Assembly: GCF_002292295.1 (NCBI RefSeq)
Contig: NZ_DBBS01000015.1
Location: forward strand, 124,231-188,230
Direction: 5' to 3'
Source: Sphingomonas sp. UBA978
GTDB taxonomy: Bacteria > Pseudomonadota > Alphaproteobacteria > Sphingomonadales > Sphingomonadaceae
Length of the DNA stretch: 64,000 bases
In this document: positions 25,639 through 34,803 of the stretch, one piece after another
Layout of the letters: every line of letters begins with the position of its first letter
Numbering within the stretch: position 1 is the first letter of the stretch
Notes under the pieces: generated by a model
Database searches by the model: none
What the model was told of the DNA's origin: nothing
Seen by the model: only the letters and a program-made list of their open reading frames with translations
Made by a program: the position numbers and the translations under genes

Positions 25639-26059
25639 TGCCCTGCTGCGCTTCCGCGACGACGAGCCGCATGACGAACCGGCGGTGACGCTCGACGCCT
25701 TCCTGGGCCAGAGCAATGCCACCGCCGTCCGTCTGGAGGCGGGAGAGGATGCGCGTGCGCTGCTGCCGCAGCTCGGCCAGCTGGCGCTGGTCGAGGTCAG
25801 TTTCCCGACGTTCCGCGACGGTCGCGGCTACAGCGCCGCGCGCGTGCTGCGCGAGGCGGGCTATAGCGGCGAATTGCGCGCGGCGGGCGATGTGCTGGTC
25901 GACCAGTTACCGCTGATGCGCCGCTGCGGCTTCGACAGTTTCGCACCCGAAGCCCCGATCGACGGCGCGGCGCTGCAACGCAGCCTCGATCGCTACGATT
26001 ATCGTTATCAGGCCGCTGCGGACGCGACCGTACCCGTCTGGAAATTACGCCATGGCTAG
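25631..26059 (+). CDS. DUF934 protein of the sulfite-reduction operon
   Basis: A 142-residue protein of the DUF934 family, which accompanies cysI in many alpha-, beta- and gammaproteobacteria lacking cysJ. The conserved core FPTFRDGRGYSAARVLREAG and LVDQLPLMRRCGFDSFAP are clear. It overlaps cysI by 8 nt and cysH by 8 nt, so all three are likely co-translated. The function is not established; a link to sulfite reduction comes from conserved context. Confidence 0.88.
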   Translation: MVDALLRFRDDEPHDEPAVTLDAFLGQSNATAVRLEAGEDARALLPQLGQLALVEVSFPTFRDGRGYSAARVLREAGYSGELRAAGDVLVDQLPLMRRCGFDSFAPEAPIDGAALQRSLDRYDYRYQAAADATVPVWKLRHG

Positions 26060-26804
26060 CCGCGCGCTCGACACGATCGACATCACCCCTCCGTTCACCA
26101 CCGCCGATGCGGCGGCGATGCAGATCCGCTTCGCCGGCGTCGCCGCGGCGGACATGCTGCGCGAATTGCTCACCGGCGAACTCGCCGGACGCATTGCCTC
26201 GGTGTCGTCCTATGGCGCCGAATCGGCTGTGCTGCTGCACATGGTGGCGCAGATCGACAAGGATATTCCGGTCATCTTCACCAATACCCAGAAGATGTTC
26301 GGCGAAACACTTGCCTATCGGGACGAGCTGTCCGAGCGGCTGGGGCTGACCGACCTGCGCGTCTTTCGCCCCGACCCGCGCCTGCTGGCGATGAAGGATG
26401 CGACCGGCATGCGCTGGTCCTACGATCCCGACGGCTGCTGCGAGATGCGCAAGGTCGAACCGCTCCGCCGCGCGCTGGCGCCGTTCGACGCGTGGATTTC
26501 GGGGCGCAAGGGCTTCCAGGCCGGCACCCGCACCGCGCTGCCGCGGTTCGAGGAGGACGAAGGCCGGCTGAAGATCAATCCGCTCGCGGACTGGTCGAAG
26601 ACGCAGCTCGACGGCTATTTCGAGGAACACGACCTGCCGCGTCATCCGCTGGAGGCGCAGGGCTATCTCTCGATCGGCTGCGCGCCCTGCACCAGCAAGG
26701 TCAAACCGGGGGAAGACCCCCGCGCCGGTCGCTGGCGCGGCTGGGACAAGGTGGAATGCGGCATCCACGTCTCGGCCCTGCCCGGGGACGATCCGGTCTT
26801 CTGA
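26052..26804 (+). CDS. cysH: Phosphoadenylyl/adenylyl-sulfate reductase with [4Fe-4S] cysteines
   Basis: Thioredoxin-dependent reduction of activated sulfate to sulfite. The 250-residue product has the nucleotide-binding SVSSYGAESAVLLHMVAQ motif, the cluster cysteines CC (DGCCEMRKVEPL, about residue 136) and C-x2-C (IGCAPCTSKVKPGE, about 215), and the C-terminal catalytic Cys in ECGIH. The extra four Cys mark the type that binds an iron-sulfur cluster and normally prefers adenylyl sulfate over PAPS. The sulfate-activating genes (cysDN) are not in the window. Last gene of the operon, convergent with moaB. Confidence 0.93.
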   Translation: MASRALDTIDITPPFTTADAAAMQIRFAGVAAADMLRELLTGELAGRIASVSSYGAESAVLLHMVAQIDKDIPVIFTNTQKMFGETLAYRDELSERLGLTDLRVFRPDPRLLAMKDATGMRWSYDPDGCCEMRKVEPLRRALAPFDAWISGRKGFQAGTRTALPRFEEDEGRLKINPLADWSKTQLDGYFEEHDLPRHPLEAQGYLSIGCAPCTSKVKPGEDPRAGRWRGWDKVECGIHVSALPGDDPVF

Positions 26805-26819
26805 CGCCAACCGGCTGTC

Positions 26820-27347
26820 CTAGCGCTCGGTCAGGCGCGGCATCAGTTCGACGAAGTTGCAGGGACGGTGCCGGCTGTCGAGCTGGTCCTTGAGGATACC
26901 GTCCCAGCCGTCCTTCACCGCCCCGGTCGAGCCGGGCAGCGCGAAGATATAGGTGCCGCGCGCGACGCAGGCGCAGGCGCGGGACTGGACGGTCGAGGTG
27001 CCGATCTTGGCATAGCTGAGATAGCGGAACAGCTCGCCGAAGCCGGGGATCATCTTGGTCGCGACGCGCTCGACCGCTTCGGGGGTGACGTCGCGGCCGG
27101 TGACGCCGGTGCCGCCGGTGGTGATGATGCAATCCACCGTCTCGTCGTCGATCCAGCGGTGGAGCTGCGCGACGATCGCGTCGGTGTCGTCGCGCAGGAT
27201 GACGCGATCAGCGAGCATGTGTCCCGCTTCGGTCAGGCGTGCGATCAGCGTGTCGCCGGAACGGTCCTCCGCAAACCCGCGGGTGTCACTCACCGTTAAA
27301 ACGGCGATGTTGACGGGGCGGAACGACAGATTGGTGTCGATCGGCAT
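26820..27347 (-). CDS. moaB: Molybdenum cofactor biosynthesis protein B (MoaB/MogA family)
   Basis: A 175-residue MoCF-domain protein thought to adenylylate molybdopterin. The family motif CIITTGGTGVTGRDVTPEAV is intact, as are LTVSDTRGFAEDRSGD at the N terminus and IFALPGSTGAVKDGWDGIL near the C terminus. The ATG at 27347 (MPIDTNLSFRPVNIAVLTVS) lies 4 bp after the dnaE stop, so it may be co-transcribed with dnaE. No other molybdenum cofactor gene is present here. Confidence 0.92.
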   Translation of the reverse strand: MPIDTNLSFRPVNIAVLTVSDTRGFAEDRSGDTLIARLTEAGHMLADRVILRDDTDAIVAQLHRWIDDETVDCIITTGGTGVTGRDVTPEAVERVATKMIPGFGELFRYLSYAKIGTSTVQSRACACVARGTYIFALPGSTGAVKDGWDGILKDQLDSRHRPCNFVELMPRLTER

Positions 27348-27351
27348 AGGG

Positions 27352-30300
27352 TCAGCCCACCGAGCGCAGTTGCGAGGCGACGCGGTCGAGCGCGACGTCG
27401 CTGATGCCGGGGATCGCCTGGATCGTCTCGACCAGCTCCATGTCGAGCAGGAAGTCGCGGCCGAGCAATACCGTCGCCTCGCCGTCGTTGCCGACGGGAA
27501 TGCGCGCGCGCACCTCGCCACGGGCGCCGCGGTGATGGGCGAGCAGCGCGGACAGCGCCTCGAAGCCGGCGGCATGCGCGACCTTCGCCTCGATCGTGAA
27601 GCGGGCGATCGAGGCCAATGATTCGAACGGCTGGATGCGCTTGATCGAGACGCGCGGGGTTTCCTCGCCCGGCCGGCGATCGAGTTCGACGGTGATGAGA
27701 CCGCAGCCGCCGCAGCGCGCGGCATCCTCCAGCTCGGCCGCGACCGAATCGTCGAAGCAGGTGGCGATGAACTGGCCGCTGGCGTCGGAGACGGTCGCCA
27801 TCATGTAGCGCTTGCCGCGCGCGGAGGTGCGCCAGCGCGCATCCTCGACCAGCACCGCCATCGTCGCACCGGCGCGCGTGCCGTCCTCAGGGATGCGCAG
27901 TTCGGTCAGCGCGGTGAACTGCCGCGCGCCGTGCATCTTGGCGAGATGGGCATGCCGATCGACCGGGTGCGCGGAGAAGTAGAAGCCGAACGCCTCCTTC
28001 TCCTGCTCCATCGCGTCGGCCATCGACCAGCGCGCCGACGCCGGCAGCTTGATCGCGTCGCCGGCGACGTCCTCGGCACCGAACAGGCCGTGCTGGCCGC
28101 TGGTCTTGCCCTCATGCGTACGGGCGGCGACCGCGAGGATCGTCTCGGCGACGGCGTGGATGCCGGCGCGGTTGGCGTCGAAACAGTCGAAGGTGCCGCT
28201 GGCGGCAAGCGTTTCGAGCTGGCGCTTGTTGATGAGCCGCGGATCGACGCGGGTGGCGAGGTCGTCGATATTTTTGAACGGACCGTTGGCGCTGCGTTCG
28301 ACGACGAGGCGTTCCATCGCCCCCTCGCCGACCGATTTCAGCGCCGCGAGCGCGTAGCGGACCGCGAGCCCGTCCGGCGTTTCCTCGACGTCGAACTCGG
28401 CGTCGCTCTTGTTGATGTCGGGGCCGCAGATGGTGACGCCCAGCCGCCGCATGTCGTCGACGAAGATGCAGAGCTTGTCGGTCTGCGCCATATCGTAGCA
28501 CATCGACGCGGCGTAGAATTCCTCCGGATGATGCGCCTTCAGCCAGGCAGTCTGGTACGCCAGCAGCGCATAGGCGGCGGCGTGGCTCTTGTTGAAGCCG
28601 TAGCCGGCGAACTTGTCGATCAAGTCGAACAGCTCGTTGGCCTTCGCCTTGGGGATCTGGTTCACCTTCGCGCAGCCCTCGACGAAGATCGCGCGTTGCG
28701 CGTCCATCTCCGCCTTGATCTTCTTGCCCATCGCGCGGCGCAGCAGGTCGGCGCCGCCGAGCGAGAAGCCCGCCAGGATCTGCGCGGCCTGCATCACCTG
28801 TTCCTGGTAAACGAAGATGCCGTAGGTTTCGGCGAGGATCGGTTCGAGCGCCGCATGCGGGTAGACGATCGGCTCCGTCCCCTGCTTGCGGCGGCCGAAG
28901 CTCGGAATATTGTCCATCGGGCCGGGGCGATAGAGCGAGACGAGCGCGATGATGTCGCCGAAATTGGTCGGACGGACGGCGCTGAGCGTGCGCCTCATCC
29001 CCTCCGATTCCAGCTGGAAGACGCCGACGGTGTCGCCCTTCTGGAGCAGTTTGTAGACCGCCTCATCGTCCCACAGCAGCGCATCGAGGTCGACGGAAAT
29101 CCCCCGCTTCGCAAGCAGTTGCACGGCCTTCTTGAGAACGGACAGCGTCTTCAGGCCGAGGAAGTCGAACTTTACCAGCCCGGCGCCCTCGACATATTTC
29201 ATGTCGAACTGGGTGACGGGCATGTCCGAGCGCGGGTCGCGATAGAGCGGCACCAGCTGCGCGAGCGGGCGGTCGCCGATCACCACGCCCGCAGCGTGGG
29301 TGGACGAATGGCGCGGCAGCCCTTCGAGCTTGGTCGCGAGGTCGAGCAGGCGGCGGACCTGATTGTCGTTGGAATATTCCTTGGCGAGCTCCGGCACGCC
29401 GTTCAGCGCGCGCTTGAGGTCCCAGGGATCGGTCGGGTGATTGGGCACCAGCTTCGCAAGGCGATCGACCTGGCCGTAGCTCATCTGCAGCACGCGGCCG
29501 GTGTCCTTGAGCACCGCGCGCGCCTTGAGCTTACCGAAGGTGATGATCTGCGCGACCTGATCGCGGCCGTATTTCTCCTGCACGTAGCGAATGACCTCGC
29601 CACGCCGGGTTTCGCAGAAATCGATGTCGAAGTCGGGCATCGACACGCGTTCCGGGTTGAGGAAGCGTTCGAACAGCAGGCCGAGCTTGATCGGATCGAG
29701 ATCGGTGATCGTGAGCGCCCAGGCGACGACCGAGCCGGCGCCCGAACCGCGGCCCGGGCCCACCGGAATGTCGTGATCCTTCGCCCATTTGATGAAGTCG
29801 CCGACGATCAGGAAATAGCCGGGGAAGCCCATCTGGACGATGACGTCGACCTCGAACGCAAGGCGCTTGCGATAGACCTCGCGCCAGTCCGGATCGTCCG
29901 CCGGCTGCGTGCCGAGCTGTTCGATCCGGTCGAGCCGTGCCTCCAGCCCGGCCGCCGCCTCGGCGCGCAGCATCGCCGCCTCGCCCTCGCGGTCGCCGGC
30001 GAGGCTGGGCAGGATCGGTTTGCGATAGGGCGCCATCACCGCACAGCGCTGCGCGACGACGAGCGTATTCTCGATCGCTTCGGGCAGGTCGGCGAACAGC
30101 GCGCGCATCGTCTCGGCGGGCTTGAGCCACGCATCGGGGCAGGAGCGGATACGATCGACGCTTTCGACATAGGTCGAATGCGCGATGCACAGCATGGCGT
30201 CATGCGCGTCGAGGAAGGCGCTGTCGGAGAAGCAGCAGGGATTGGTCGCGACCAGCGGCAGATCGCGGGCATAGGCGAAGTCGATCAGCGCCTGTTCGGC

Positions 30301-30852
30301 GGCCTCCTCGATCGCGTCGCTGCGCCGGGCGAGCTCGATGTAGAGACGGTCGGGGAAGAGCGCCTGCAACCGATCCAGATAGTGCGCGGCACGATCAGGC
30401 TGGTCCTCGTGAATCAGCCGCGCGAGTGCGCCCTCCCCCCCTGCGGTGAGGGCGATCAGGCCGTCGGTGCGACCCTCGAGCGCAGCGAAATCGACATGCG
30501 CGGCCAGCTCGATCGGGCGATCGAGATGCGCGCGGCTGACCAGCGCGCACAGATTGTCGTAGCCGGTCGCATCCTGCGCATAGAGCGCGATCCAGTCGAG
30601 CGGGGCGGCGACGCCGTCGGGCATCCCCGGCCGCGCGACGCAGAGCATCGTGCCGATCACCGGCTGCACGCCGTCCTTCTTCGCCGCGTCCGAGAAGGCC
30701 ATCGCCGCATAGAGGCCGTTGCGATCGGTCAGCCCGGCGGCGGGAAAGCGCATCGCCCTGGCCTGTTTGGCGATCGCCTTGGGCTCGATCGCCCCGTCGA
30801 GCATCGTGTAGGACGAGAAAATGCGGAGCGGCACGAAACCGGAATGAGCCAT
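27352..30852 (-). CDS. dnaE: DNA polymerase III alpha subunit
   Basis: Catalytic subunit of the replicative polymerase, 1166 residues. An N-terminal PHP domain (VPLRIFSSYTMLDGAIEPKA; AAGLTDRNGLYAAMAF) is followed by the polymerase palm with the catalytic acidic pair MPDFDIDFCETRRGEV and the third Asp region VKFDFLGLKTLSVLKKA. GPGRGSGAGSVVAWAL and QVMQAAQILAGFSLGGAD are the expected fingers/palm elements. The C-terminal part has the helix-hairpin-helix, OB-fold (YMMATVSDASGQF) and tau-binding regions. It is the replicative DnaE1 type, not the mutagenic DnaE2/ImuC, by length and the full PHP domain. Confidence 0.97.
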   Translation of the reverse strand: MAHSGFVPLRIFSSYTMLDGAIEPKAIAKQARAMRFPAAGLTDRNGLYAAMAFSDAAKKDGVQPVIGTMLCVARPGMPDGVAAPLDWIALYAQDATGYDNLCALVSRAHLDRPIELAAHVDFAALEGRTDGLIALTAGGEGALARLIHEDQPDRAAHYLDRLQALFPDRLYIELARRSDAIEEAAEQALIDFAYARDLPLVATNPCCFSDSAFLDAHDAMLCIAHSTYVESVDRIRSCPDAWLKPAETMRALFADLPEAIENTLVVAQRCAVMAPYRKPILPSLAGDREGEAAMLRAEAAAGLEARLDRIEQLGTQPADDPDWREVYRKRLAFEVDVIVQMGFPGYFLIVGDFIKWAKDHDIPVGPGRGSGAGSVVAWALTITDLDPIKLGLLFERFLNPERVSMPDFDIDFCETRRGEVIRYVQEKYGRDQVAQIITFGKLKARAVLKDTGRVLQMSYGQVDRLAKLVPNHPTDPWDLKRALNGVPELAKEYSNDNQVRRLLDLATKLEGLPRHSSTHAAGVVIGDRPLAQLVPLYRDPRSDMPVTQFDMKYVEGAGLVKFDFLGLKTLSVLKKAVQLLAKRGISVDLDALLWDDEAVYKLLQKGDTVGVFQLESEGMRRTLSAVRPTNFGDIIALVSLYRPGPMDNIPSFGRRKQGTEPIVYPHAALEPILAETYGIFVYQEQVMQAAQILAGFSLGGADLLRRAMGKKIKAEMDAQRAIFVEGCAKVNQIPKAKANELFDLIDKFAGYGFNKSHAAAYALLAYQTAWLKAHHPEEFYAASMCYDMAQTDKLCIFVDDMRRLGVTICGPDINKSDAEFDVEETPDGLAVRYALAALKSVGEGAMERLVVERSANGPFKNIDDLATRVDPRLINKRQLETLAASGTFDCFDANRAGIHAVAETILAVAARTHEGKTSGQHGLFGAEDVAGDAIKLPASARWSMADAMEQEKEAFGFYFSAHPVDRHAHLAKMHGARQFTALTELRIPEDGTRAGATMAVLVEDARWRTSARGKRYMMATVSDASGQFIATCFDDSVAAELEDAARCGGCGLITVELDRRPGEETPRVSIKRIQPFESLASIARFTIEAKVAHAAGFEALSALLAHHRGARGEVRARIPVGNDGEATVLLGRDFLLDMELVETIQAIPGISDVALDRVASQLRSVG

Positions 30853-30944
30853 CCGTGCGTGTTACCGCACATGCAATGATTCGAACAGGGCGGGGGCAGG
30901 AACCGGTCGTGGATAACTCCGTTACGGTCGCTCAACGGAGGAGC

Positions 30945-31529
30945 ATGTTCATGGACGACCGCGCATCGATCGATCCCCGCGCCGCGCCGGCGGCGGGCGC
31001 CGGATGGGGCTGGATATTGGGCTATGGCGTGTTGTCCGTCGTGCTGGGCGTGCTCGCCTTCCTCAATCCCTTCGCGGCGACCTATGCGGCGACGCTGGTG
31101 ATCGGCGCCTTCTTCATCGCCGCGGGGCTGGTGTCGATCGCCGCCGGTTTCGCGGGCAAGGGCCATGAGGGACGCAGCTATGCGATCGGCTTCGGCCTGC
31201 TGTCGCTGGTGGTCGGACTGCTGATGGCGTTCAACCCGGTATCGGGCGCGCTGTCGCTAACGCTGATGGTCGCGGTGTGGCTGGGTGTGCGCGGCGCGCT
31301 GGAGATCGGACTGGGCATGCGCTTCAAGCGCGGACGCGGCCTGATGATCGCGCTGGGCGTGGTGAACCTGCTGCTGGCGATCTACGTGTTCGCGACGCTG
31401 CCGGGGTCGGCACTGACACTGCCCGGGTTCATTCTGGGGATCAGCTTCGTCTTCGGCGGGGTGACGTCGGTGGCGGCGGCGCTGAACCACCGGAAGGGCG
31501 CAGCGGCCTTTGCCGCGCCGGCCCTGTAG
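30945..31529 (+). CDS. HdeD-family (DUF308) membrane protein
   Basis: A 194-residue protein with six hydrophobic segments arranged as three pairs, the DUF308 pattern: GWGWILGYGVLSVVLGVLAF, FFIAAGLVSIAAGF, GLLSLVVGLLMAFNP and FILGISFVFGGVTSVAAAL. HdeD proteins are linked to acid resistance in E. coli, but the mechanism is unknown. GGAGGAG precedes two in-frame ATGs (30945 and 30951); the second has the more usual spacing. It is divergent from dnaE and convergent with the glutathione peroxidase gene. Confidence 0.85.
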   Translation: MFMDDRASIDPRAAPAAGAGWGWILGYGVLSVVLGVLAFLNPFAATYAATLVIGAFFIAAGLVSIAAGFAGKGHEGRSYAIGFGLLSLVVGLLMAFNPVSGALSLTLMVAVWLGVRGALEIGLGMRFKRGRGLMIALGVVNLLLAIYVFATLPGSALTLPGFILGISFVFGGVTSVAAALNHRKGAAAFAAPAL

Positions 31530-31538
31530 GCAGCTCGC

Positions 31539-32012
31539 CTATAGCAGCGCCTCGATGTCCGCTGACAATTGCTCGGGTCTGGTCGTCGGGGCGTAGCGGT
31601 GGACCACCTTGCCGGCGCGGTTGACGAGGAACTTGGTAAAGTTCCACTTGATCGCCTTCGACCCCAGCACGCCCGGCGCGTCGCTCTTCAGGCGTTCGAA
31701 GAGCGGATCGGCCCCTGCCCCGTTGACGTCGACCTTGGCGAAGACGGGGAAGGTCACGTCATAGGTCAGCGAACAGAAATTCGCGATCTCCGCCGCGTCG
31801 CCGGGTTCCTGCGCGCCGAACTGGTTGCAGGGGAAGGCCAGCACCGCGAAGCCACGATCGGCATAGCGGCGGTGCAGCCCCTCCAGCCCCTCATATTGCG
31901 GGGTAAAGCCGCATTTCGAGGCGGTGTTGACGATCAGCACCACCTGCCCCGCGTAGCGATCGAGCGGCACGGCGGTGCCGTCGGCGCCCCTGACGGTGAA
32001 ATCGGCGATCAT
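31539..32012 (-). CDS. Glutathione peroxidase-family thiol peroxidase
   Basis: A 157-residue peroxidase of the Cys-GPx group. The peroxidatic Cys is in NTASKCGFTPQYEGLEGL (residue 34), the second signature LAFPCNQFGAQEPG carries the resolving-type Cys and Gln, and WNFTKFLVNRAGKVV completes the tetrad with Trp and Asn. It reduces hydroperoxides, usually with thioredoxin. The ATG at 32012 overlaps the stop of the GNAT gene (ATGA), so the two are coupled. Confidence 0.94.
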   Translation of the reverse strand: MIADFTVRGADGTAVPLDRYAGQVVLIVNTASKCGFTPQYEGLEGLHRRYADRGFAVLAFPCNQFGAQEPGDAAEIANFCSLTYDVTFPVFAKVDVNGAGADPLFERLKSDAPGVLGSKAIKWNFTKFLVNRAGKVVHRYAPTTRPEQLSADIEALL

Positions 32013-32599
32013 GTGTGCCTCGCGAGCAGGAAGTGCAGATTCTGGCGGACGCCCGGCCATTCGCGGTCGAGGATCGAATAGACGACGCTGTCGCGCAACC
32101 GGCCGTCGACGATCTGATGGCCGCGCAGCACGCCGTCCCGCTTCGCGCCGAGGCGTTCGATCGCGGCCTGGCTGCGCCGGTTGAGCGCATCGGTGCGGAT
32201 CTGGACGCACTGGCAGCCGAGCACGTTGAACGCATGGGTGAGCAGCAGCAGCTTGGCTTCGGTATTGACCCCGGTGCGCTGGACCGCCTTCGCATAGAAG
32301 GTGCCGCCCAGTTCGAGCCGGCGATGGCCCTCGCTCATCCGCATGTAGCGGGTGGTGCCGACGACCTGCCCGGCGGGATCGCAGACCGCGAACAGGCGGG
32401 CACGGCCATAGTCCTGTTGCTGGAAGGCGGCGTCGAACCAGTGGTCCGCGTCCTTCAGCTGAGAGACGTTGGCATAGAAGGTGTCCCACAGGTCGCCCGC
32501 CGACGCGACCGCGACGAGCGCATCCCGGTCGGTGCGCGCCAGCGGGCGGAGCGTGACGTGGCGACCGGTGAGGGTCGGCGTCTCGCCCCAGGCGCTCAC
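32009..32599 (-). CDS. GNAT-family N-acetyltransferase (RimJ/RimL-like)
   Basis: A 196-residue acetyltransferase starting GRHVTLRPLARTDRDALVAV, typical of the Acetyltransf_3 group. VVGTTRYMRMSEGHRRLELG and TGVNTEAKLLLLTHAFNVLG cover the acetyl-CoA-binding core, and LGCQCVQIRTDALNRRSQAA and LGAKRDGVLRGHQIVDGRLR form the conserved end. The target is unknown. It overlaps lolD by 4 nt upstream and the peroxidase gene by 4 nt downstream, forming a coupled block. Confidence 0.9.
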   Translation of the reverse strand: MSAWGETPTLTGRHVTLRPLARTDRDALVAVASAGDLWDTFYANVSQLKDADHWFDAAFQQQDYGRARLFAVCDPAGQVVGTTRYMRMSEGHRRLELGGTFYAKAVQRTGVNTEAKLLLLTHAFNVLGCQCVQIRTDALNRRSQAAIERLGAKRDGVLRGHQIVDGRLRDSVVYSILDREWPGVRQNLHFLLARHT

Positions 32600-33288
32600 G
32601 ACAGCACGCCTTCGTGGAGGCGCATGACGCGGTCCATCTTCTGCGCCAGCCGTTCGTTATGGGTGGCGATCAGCGCCGCCGAGCCCTCGCCGCGGACGAG
32701 GCGGAGGAATTCGGCGAGCACGATGTCGGCGGTATGTTCGTCGAGATTGCCGGTCGGTTCGTCCGCCAGCACCAGCGCGGGCCGGTTGGCGAGCGCGCGG
32801 GCGACGGCGACGCGCTGCTGCTCGCCGCCCGACAGCTGGCTCGGCCGGTGGGTCAGGCGATGGCCGAGGCCGAGCGCGGTCAGCAGCGCCACCGCGCGAT
32901 CGTCGGCGGGCTTGCGCTCGGCGCCATGGACGAGCTGCGGCAGCACGACATTCTCGGTCGCGTTGAAGTCCGGCAGCAGATGGTGGAACTGGTAGACGAA
33001 GCCGAGATGGTCGCGGCGCATGATCGTGCGTCCATGCGCGTCGAGCTTCGCCGCTTCGGTGCCGGCGATGCGGATCGAGCCCTGAAAGCCGCCCTCGAGC
33101 AGGCCGACCGCCTGGAGCAGCGTCGACTTGCCCGACCCGGACGGGCCGACCAGTGCGACGATCTCGCCCGGTGCGACCGCGAGGTCGACGCCGCGCAGGA
33201 CGTGGATCGTCTCCCCGCCCTGGGTGAAGCTGCGGGTGAGGCTGGTGGTCTGGAGGACCGCGACCGGGGCGGCGGCGATGTCATTCAT
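32596..33288 (-). CDS. lolD: Lipoprotein-releasing ABC transporter ATP-binding protein
   Basis: ATPase of the Lol system that extracts mature lipoproteins from the inner membrane. Walker A is GPSGSGKSTLLQAVGLLEGG, the Q-loop is FVYQFHHLLPDFNATENV, the signature is QLSGGEQQRVAVARAL and Walker B is PALVLADEPTGNLD. HHLLPDF is a characteristic LolD segment. At 230 residues it has the normal length. Its start overlaps the permease stop by 8 nt, and together they make the transporter. Confidence 0.94.
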   Translation of the reverse strand: MNDIAAAPVAVLQTTSLTRSFTQGGETIHVLRGVDLAVAPGEIVALVGPSGSGKSTLLQAVGLLEGGFQGSIRIAGTEAAKLDAHGRTIMRRDHLGFVYQFHHLLPDFNATENVVLPQLVHGAERKPADDRAVALLTALGLGHRLTHRPSQLSGGEQQRVAVARALANRPALVLADEPTGNLDEHTADIVLAEFLRLVRGEGSAALIATHNERLAQKMDRVMRLHEGVLS

Positions 33289-34525
33289 AACGCAGCACCT
33301 GCACCGGATCGGTGCTCGCCGCCTTCCACGCCGGGTAGAGCGTGGCGAGGAAGCTGAACACCAGCGCCATCAGCGCGATGATGACGATCTCGACCGGGTC
33401 GGTCTTCGACGGCAATTCGGTGAGATAGCGGATCGACGGGTCCCACAGATTCTGCCCGGTGATGAGCTGGACGAGGTTCACGACCGCCTGCCGGTAGAAG
33501 AGGAAGATGAAGCCGAGCACGAGGCCGGCGAGCGTGCCAAGTGCGCCGATCGTCGTGCCGACGACCATGAAGATGCGCATCAGCCCGCCGCGCGTAGCGC
33601 CCATCGTCCGCAGGATCGCGATGTCGCGCGTCTTGGCGCGGACCAGCATGATGAGCGAGGAGAGGATGTTGAACACCGCGACGAGGATGATGATCGACAG
33701 CACGGTGAACATCGCGACGCGCTCTACCTCCAGCGCCTGGAACAGCTGCGCGTTCATGCTGCGCCAGTCGGCGATCACGGCATTGCCGCCGAGCGTGTCG
33801 GCGAGCGGCGCGAGTATCGGCCCGACCCGGTCGGCATCGGTCGTCTGCAATTCGATCATGCCGACGCTGTCGCCGAGCAGCAGCAGCGTCTGCGCGTCCT
33901 GCAACGGCATCAGCACATAGGCCTTGTCGTAATCGTAGAGCCCGATCTCGAAGATCGCGCCGACCTTGTAGCTGACGATGCGCGGCACGGTGCCGAACGG
34001 CGTCGTCTGCCCCTGCGGACTGAACAGCGAGACGTCGCTGCCGACCTGCGCGCCGAGCGCCTCCGCCAGCCGCGAGCCGAGCGCGATCTGGCCGTTGCCG
34101 GCGCGGATGCCGGAGAGCGATCCCATGATGAGCTTGCCGCCGATCATCCGGCGGACGTCGGCATCGGCGAGGCCGCGGACCAGCACCGCCTCGGCCCGGC
34201 CGTTGTAGGTGGCGGCGAGCGGCTGTTCCACCATCGGCACCGCCGAGGTGACGCCGGGCGTGCGCCGCGCCTCCGCGACGATCTCGCGCCAGTCGGGCAG
34301 GCGGCCGCCCGCGCTCTGGATGACGGCATGGCCGTTCAGCCCGACGATCTTGTCGAACAGTTCGGCGCGGAAGCCGTTCATCACGCTCATCACGATGACG
34401 AGCGCGGCGACGCCGAGCATCACCGCGACGAGGCTGATGGACGCGACCAGGAAGATGAACGCCTCTCCCTTGCCCGGGAGCAGGTAGCGCCGGGCGATCA
34501 TCCGTTCGTAGCGTGAGAGGATCAT
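33281..34525 (-). CDS. lolC: Lipoprotein-releasing ABC transporter permease (LolC/LolE family)
   Basis: Inner-membrane subunit of the Lol complex, 414 residues. The N-terminal amphipathic part MILSRYERMIARRYLLPGKG leads into a first membrane helix with SISLVAVMLGVAALVIVMSV; a large periplasmic domain follows, then three C-terminal helices including AMFTVLSIIILVAVFNILSS. The FtsX-fold signature and the KTRDIAILRTMGATRGGLMR coupling helix are clear. Only one permease gene accompanies lolD, as in many alphaproteobacteria that use a single hybrid subunit. Start ATG 34525; upstream in-frame sequence is non-coding. Confidence 0.93.
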   Translation of the reverse strand: MILSRYERMIARRYLLPGKGEAFIFLVASISLVAVMLGVAALVIVMSVMNGFRAELFDKIVGLNGHAVIQSAGGRLPDWREIVAEARRTPGVTSAVPMVEQPLAATYNGRAEAVLVRGLADADVRRMIGGKLIMGSLSGIRAGNGQIALGSRLAEALGAQVGSDVSLFSPQGQTTPFGTVPRIVSYKVGAIFEIGLYDYDKAYVLMPLQDAQTLLLLGDSVGMIELQTTDADRVGPILAPLADTLGGNAVIADWRSMNAQLFQALEVERVAMFTVLSIIILVAVFNILSSLIMLVRAKTRDIAILRTMGATRGGLMRIFMVVGTTIGALGTLAGLVLGFIFLFYRQAVVNLVQLITGQNLWDPSIRYLTELPSKTDPVEIVIIALMALVFSFLATLYPAWKAASTDPVQVLRYE

Positions 34526-34639
34526 GGGCCGAGGCTCTAGGAGAGGCCGGGGCGACACGCAACAAATGTTGCGGATTCGACACAGGGTTCCGCCAATCGA
34601 AAACCGCACCCCATATTGACGGTGACAAAGCCGGTGCGG

Positions 34640-34803
34640 CTGCCTAGCAAACACTCATCTGAGACACAGGCAACGGCCGTGGTTCGGGGAAGAGCGGAAC
34701 GACAATGCAGCGAAATACGCGCGTGTCGGGATGCGACCTAAGGGGGCTGACGGGTTTCTCGTCACGCAGGCGCCCGGATCGGAAACGGTCCGGGCGTTTG
34801 CCG
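34640..34803 (+). ncRNA. Candidate structured small RNA
   Basis: Four successive self-complementary elements lie on the plus strand: GCCT..AGGC enclosing CTC-ATCT-GAG; CGACA..TGTCG enclosing GCG-AAATA-CGC; TGACG-GGTTTCT-CGTCA; and a 10-bp GC-rich stem CGCCCGGATC/GGTCCGGGCG around GGAAAC followed by TTTG at the 3' end (about 34770-34803). The last resembles a rho-independent terminator with a short T tract. TTGACG at 34616 could be a -35 box but no good -10 is seen. I do not recognise 6S, SRP, tmRNA or RNase P RNA. Boundaries and strand are tentative. Confidence 0.35.

Noticed and set aside
27931..30879. Very long open frame (982 codons) antisense to dnaE
   Set aside because: It is a shadow of dnaE caused by high GC third-position bias; composition is Arg/Asp/Glu/Gly-rich and no domain is recognisable.
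34640..34803. Identity of the hairpin region as 6S, SRP, tmRNA or RNase P RNA
   Set aside because: None of the conserved sequence blocks of these RNAs is visible, so it is left as an unnamed candidate.
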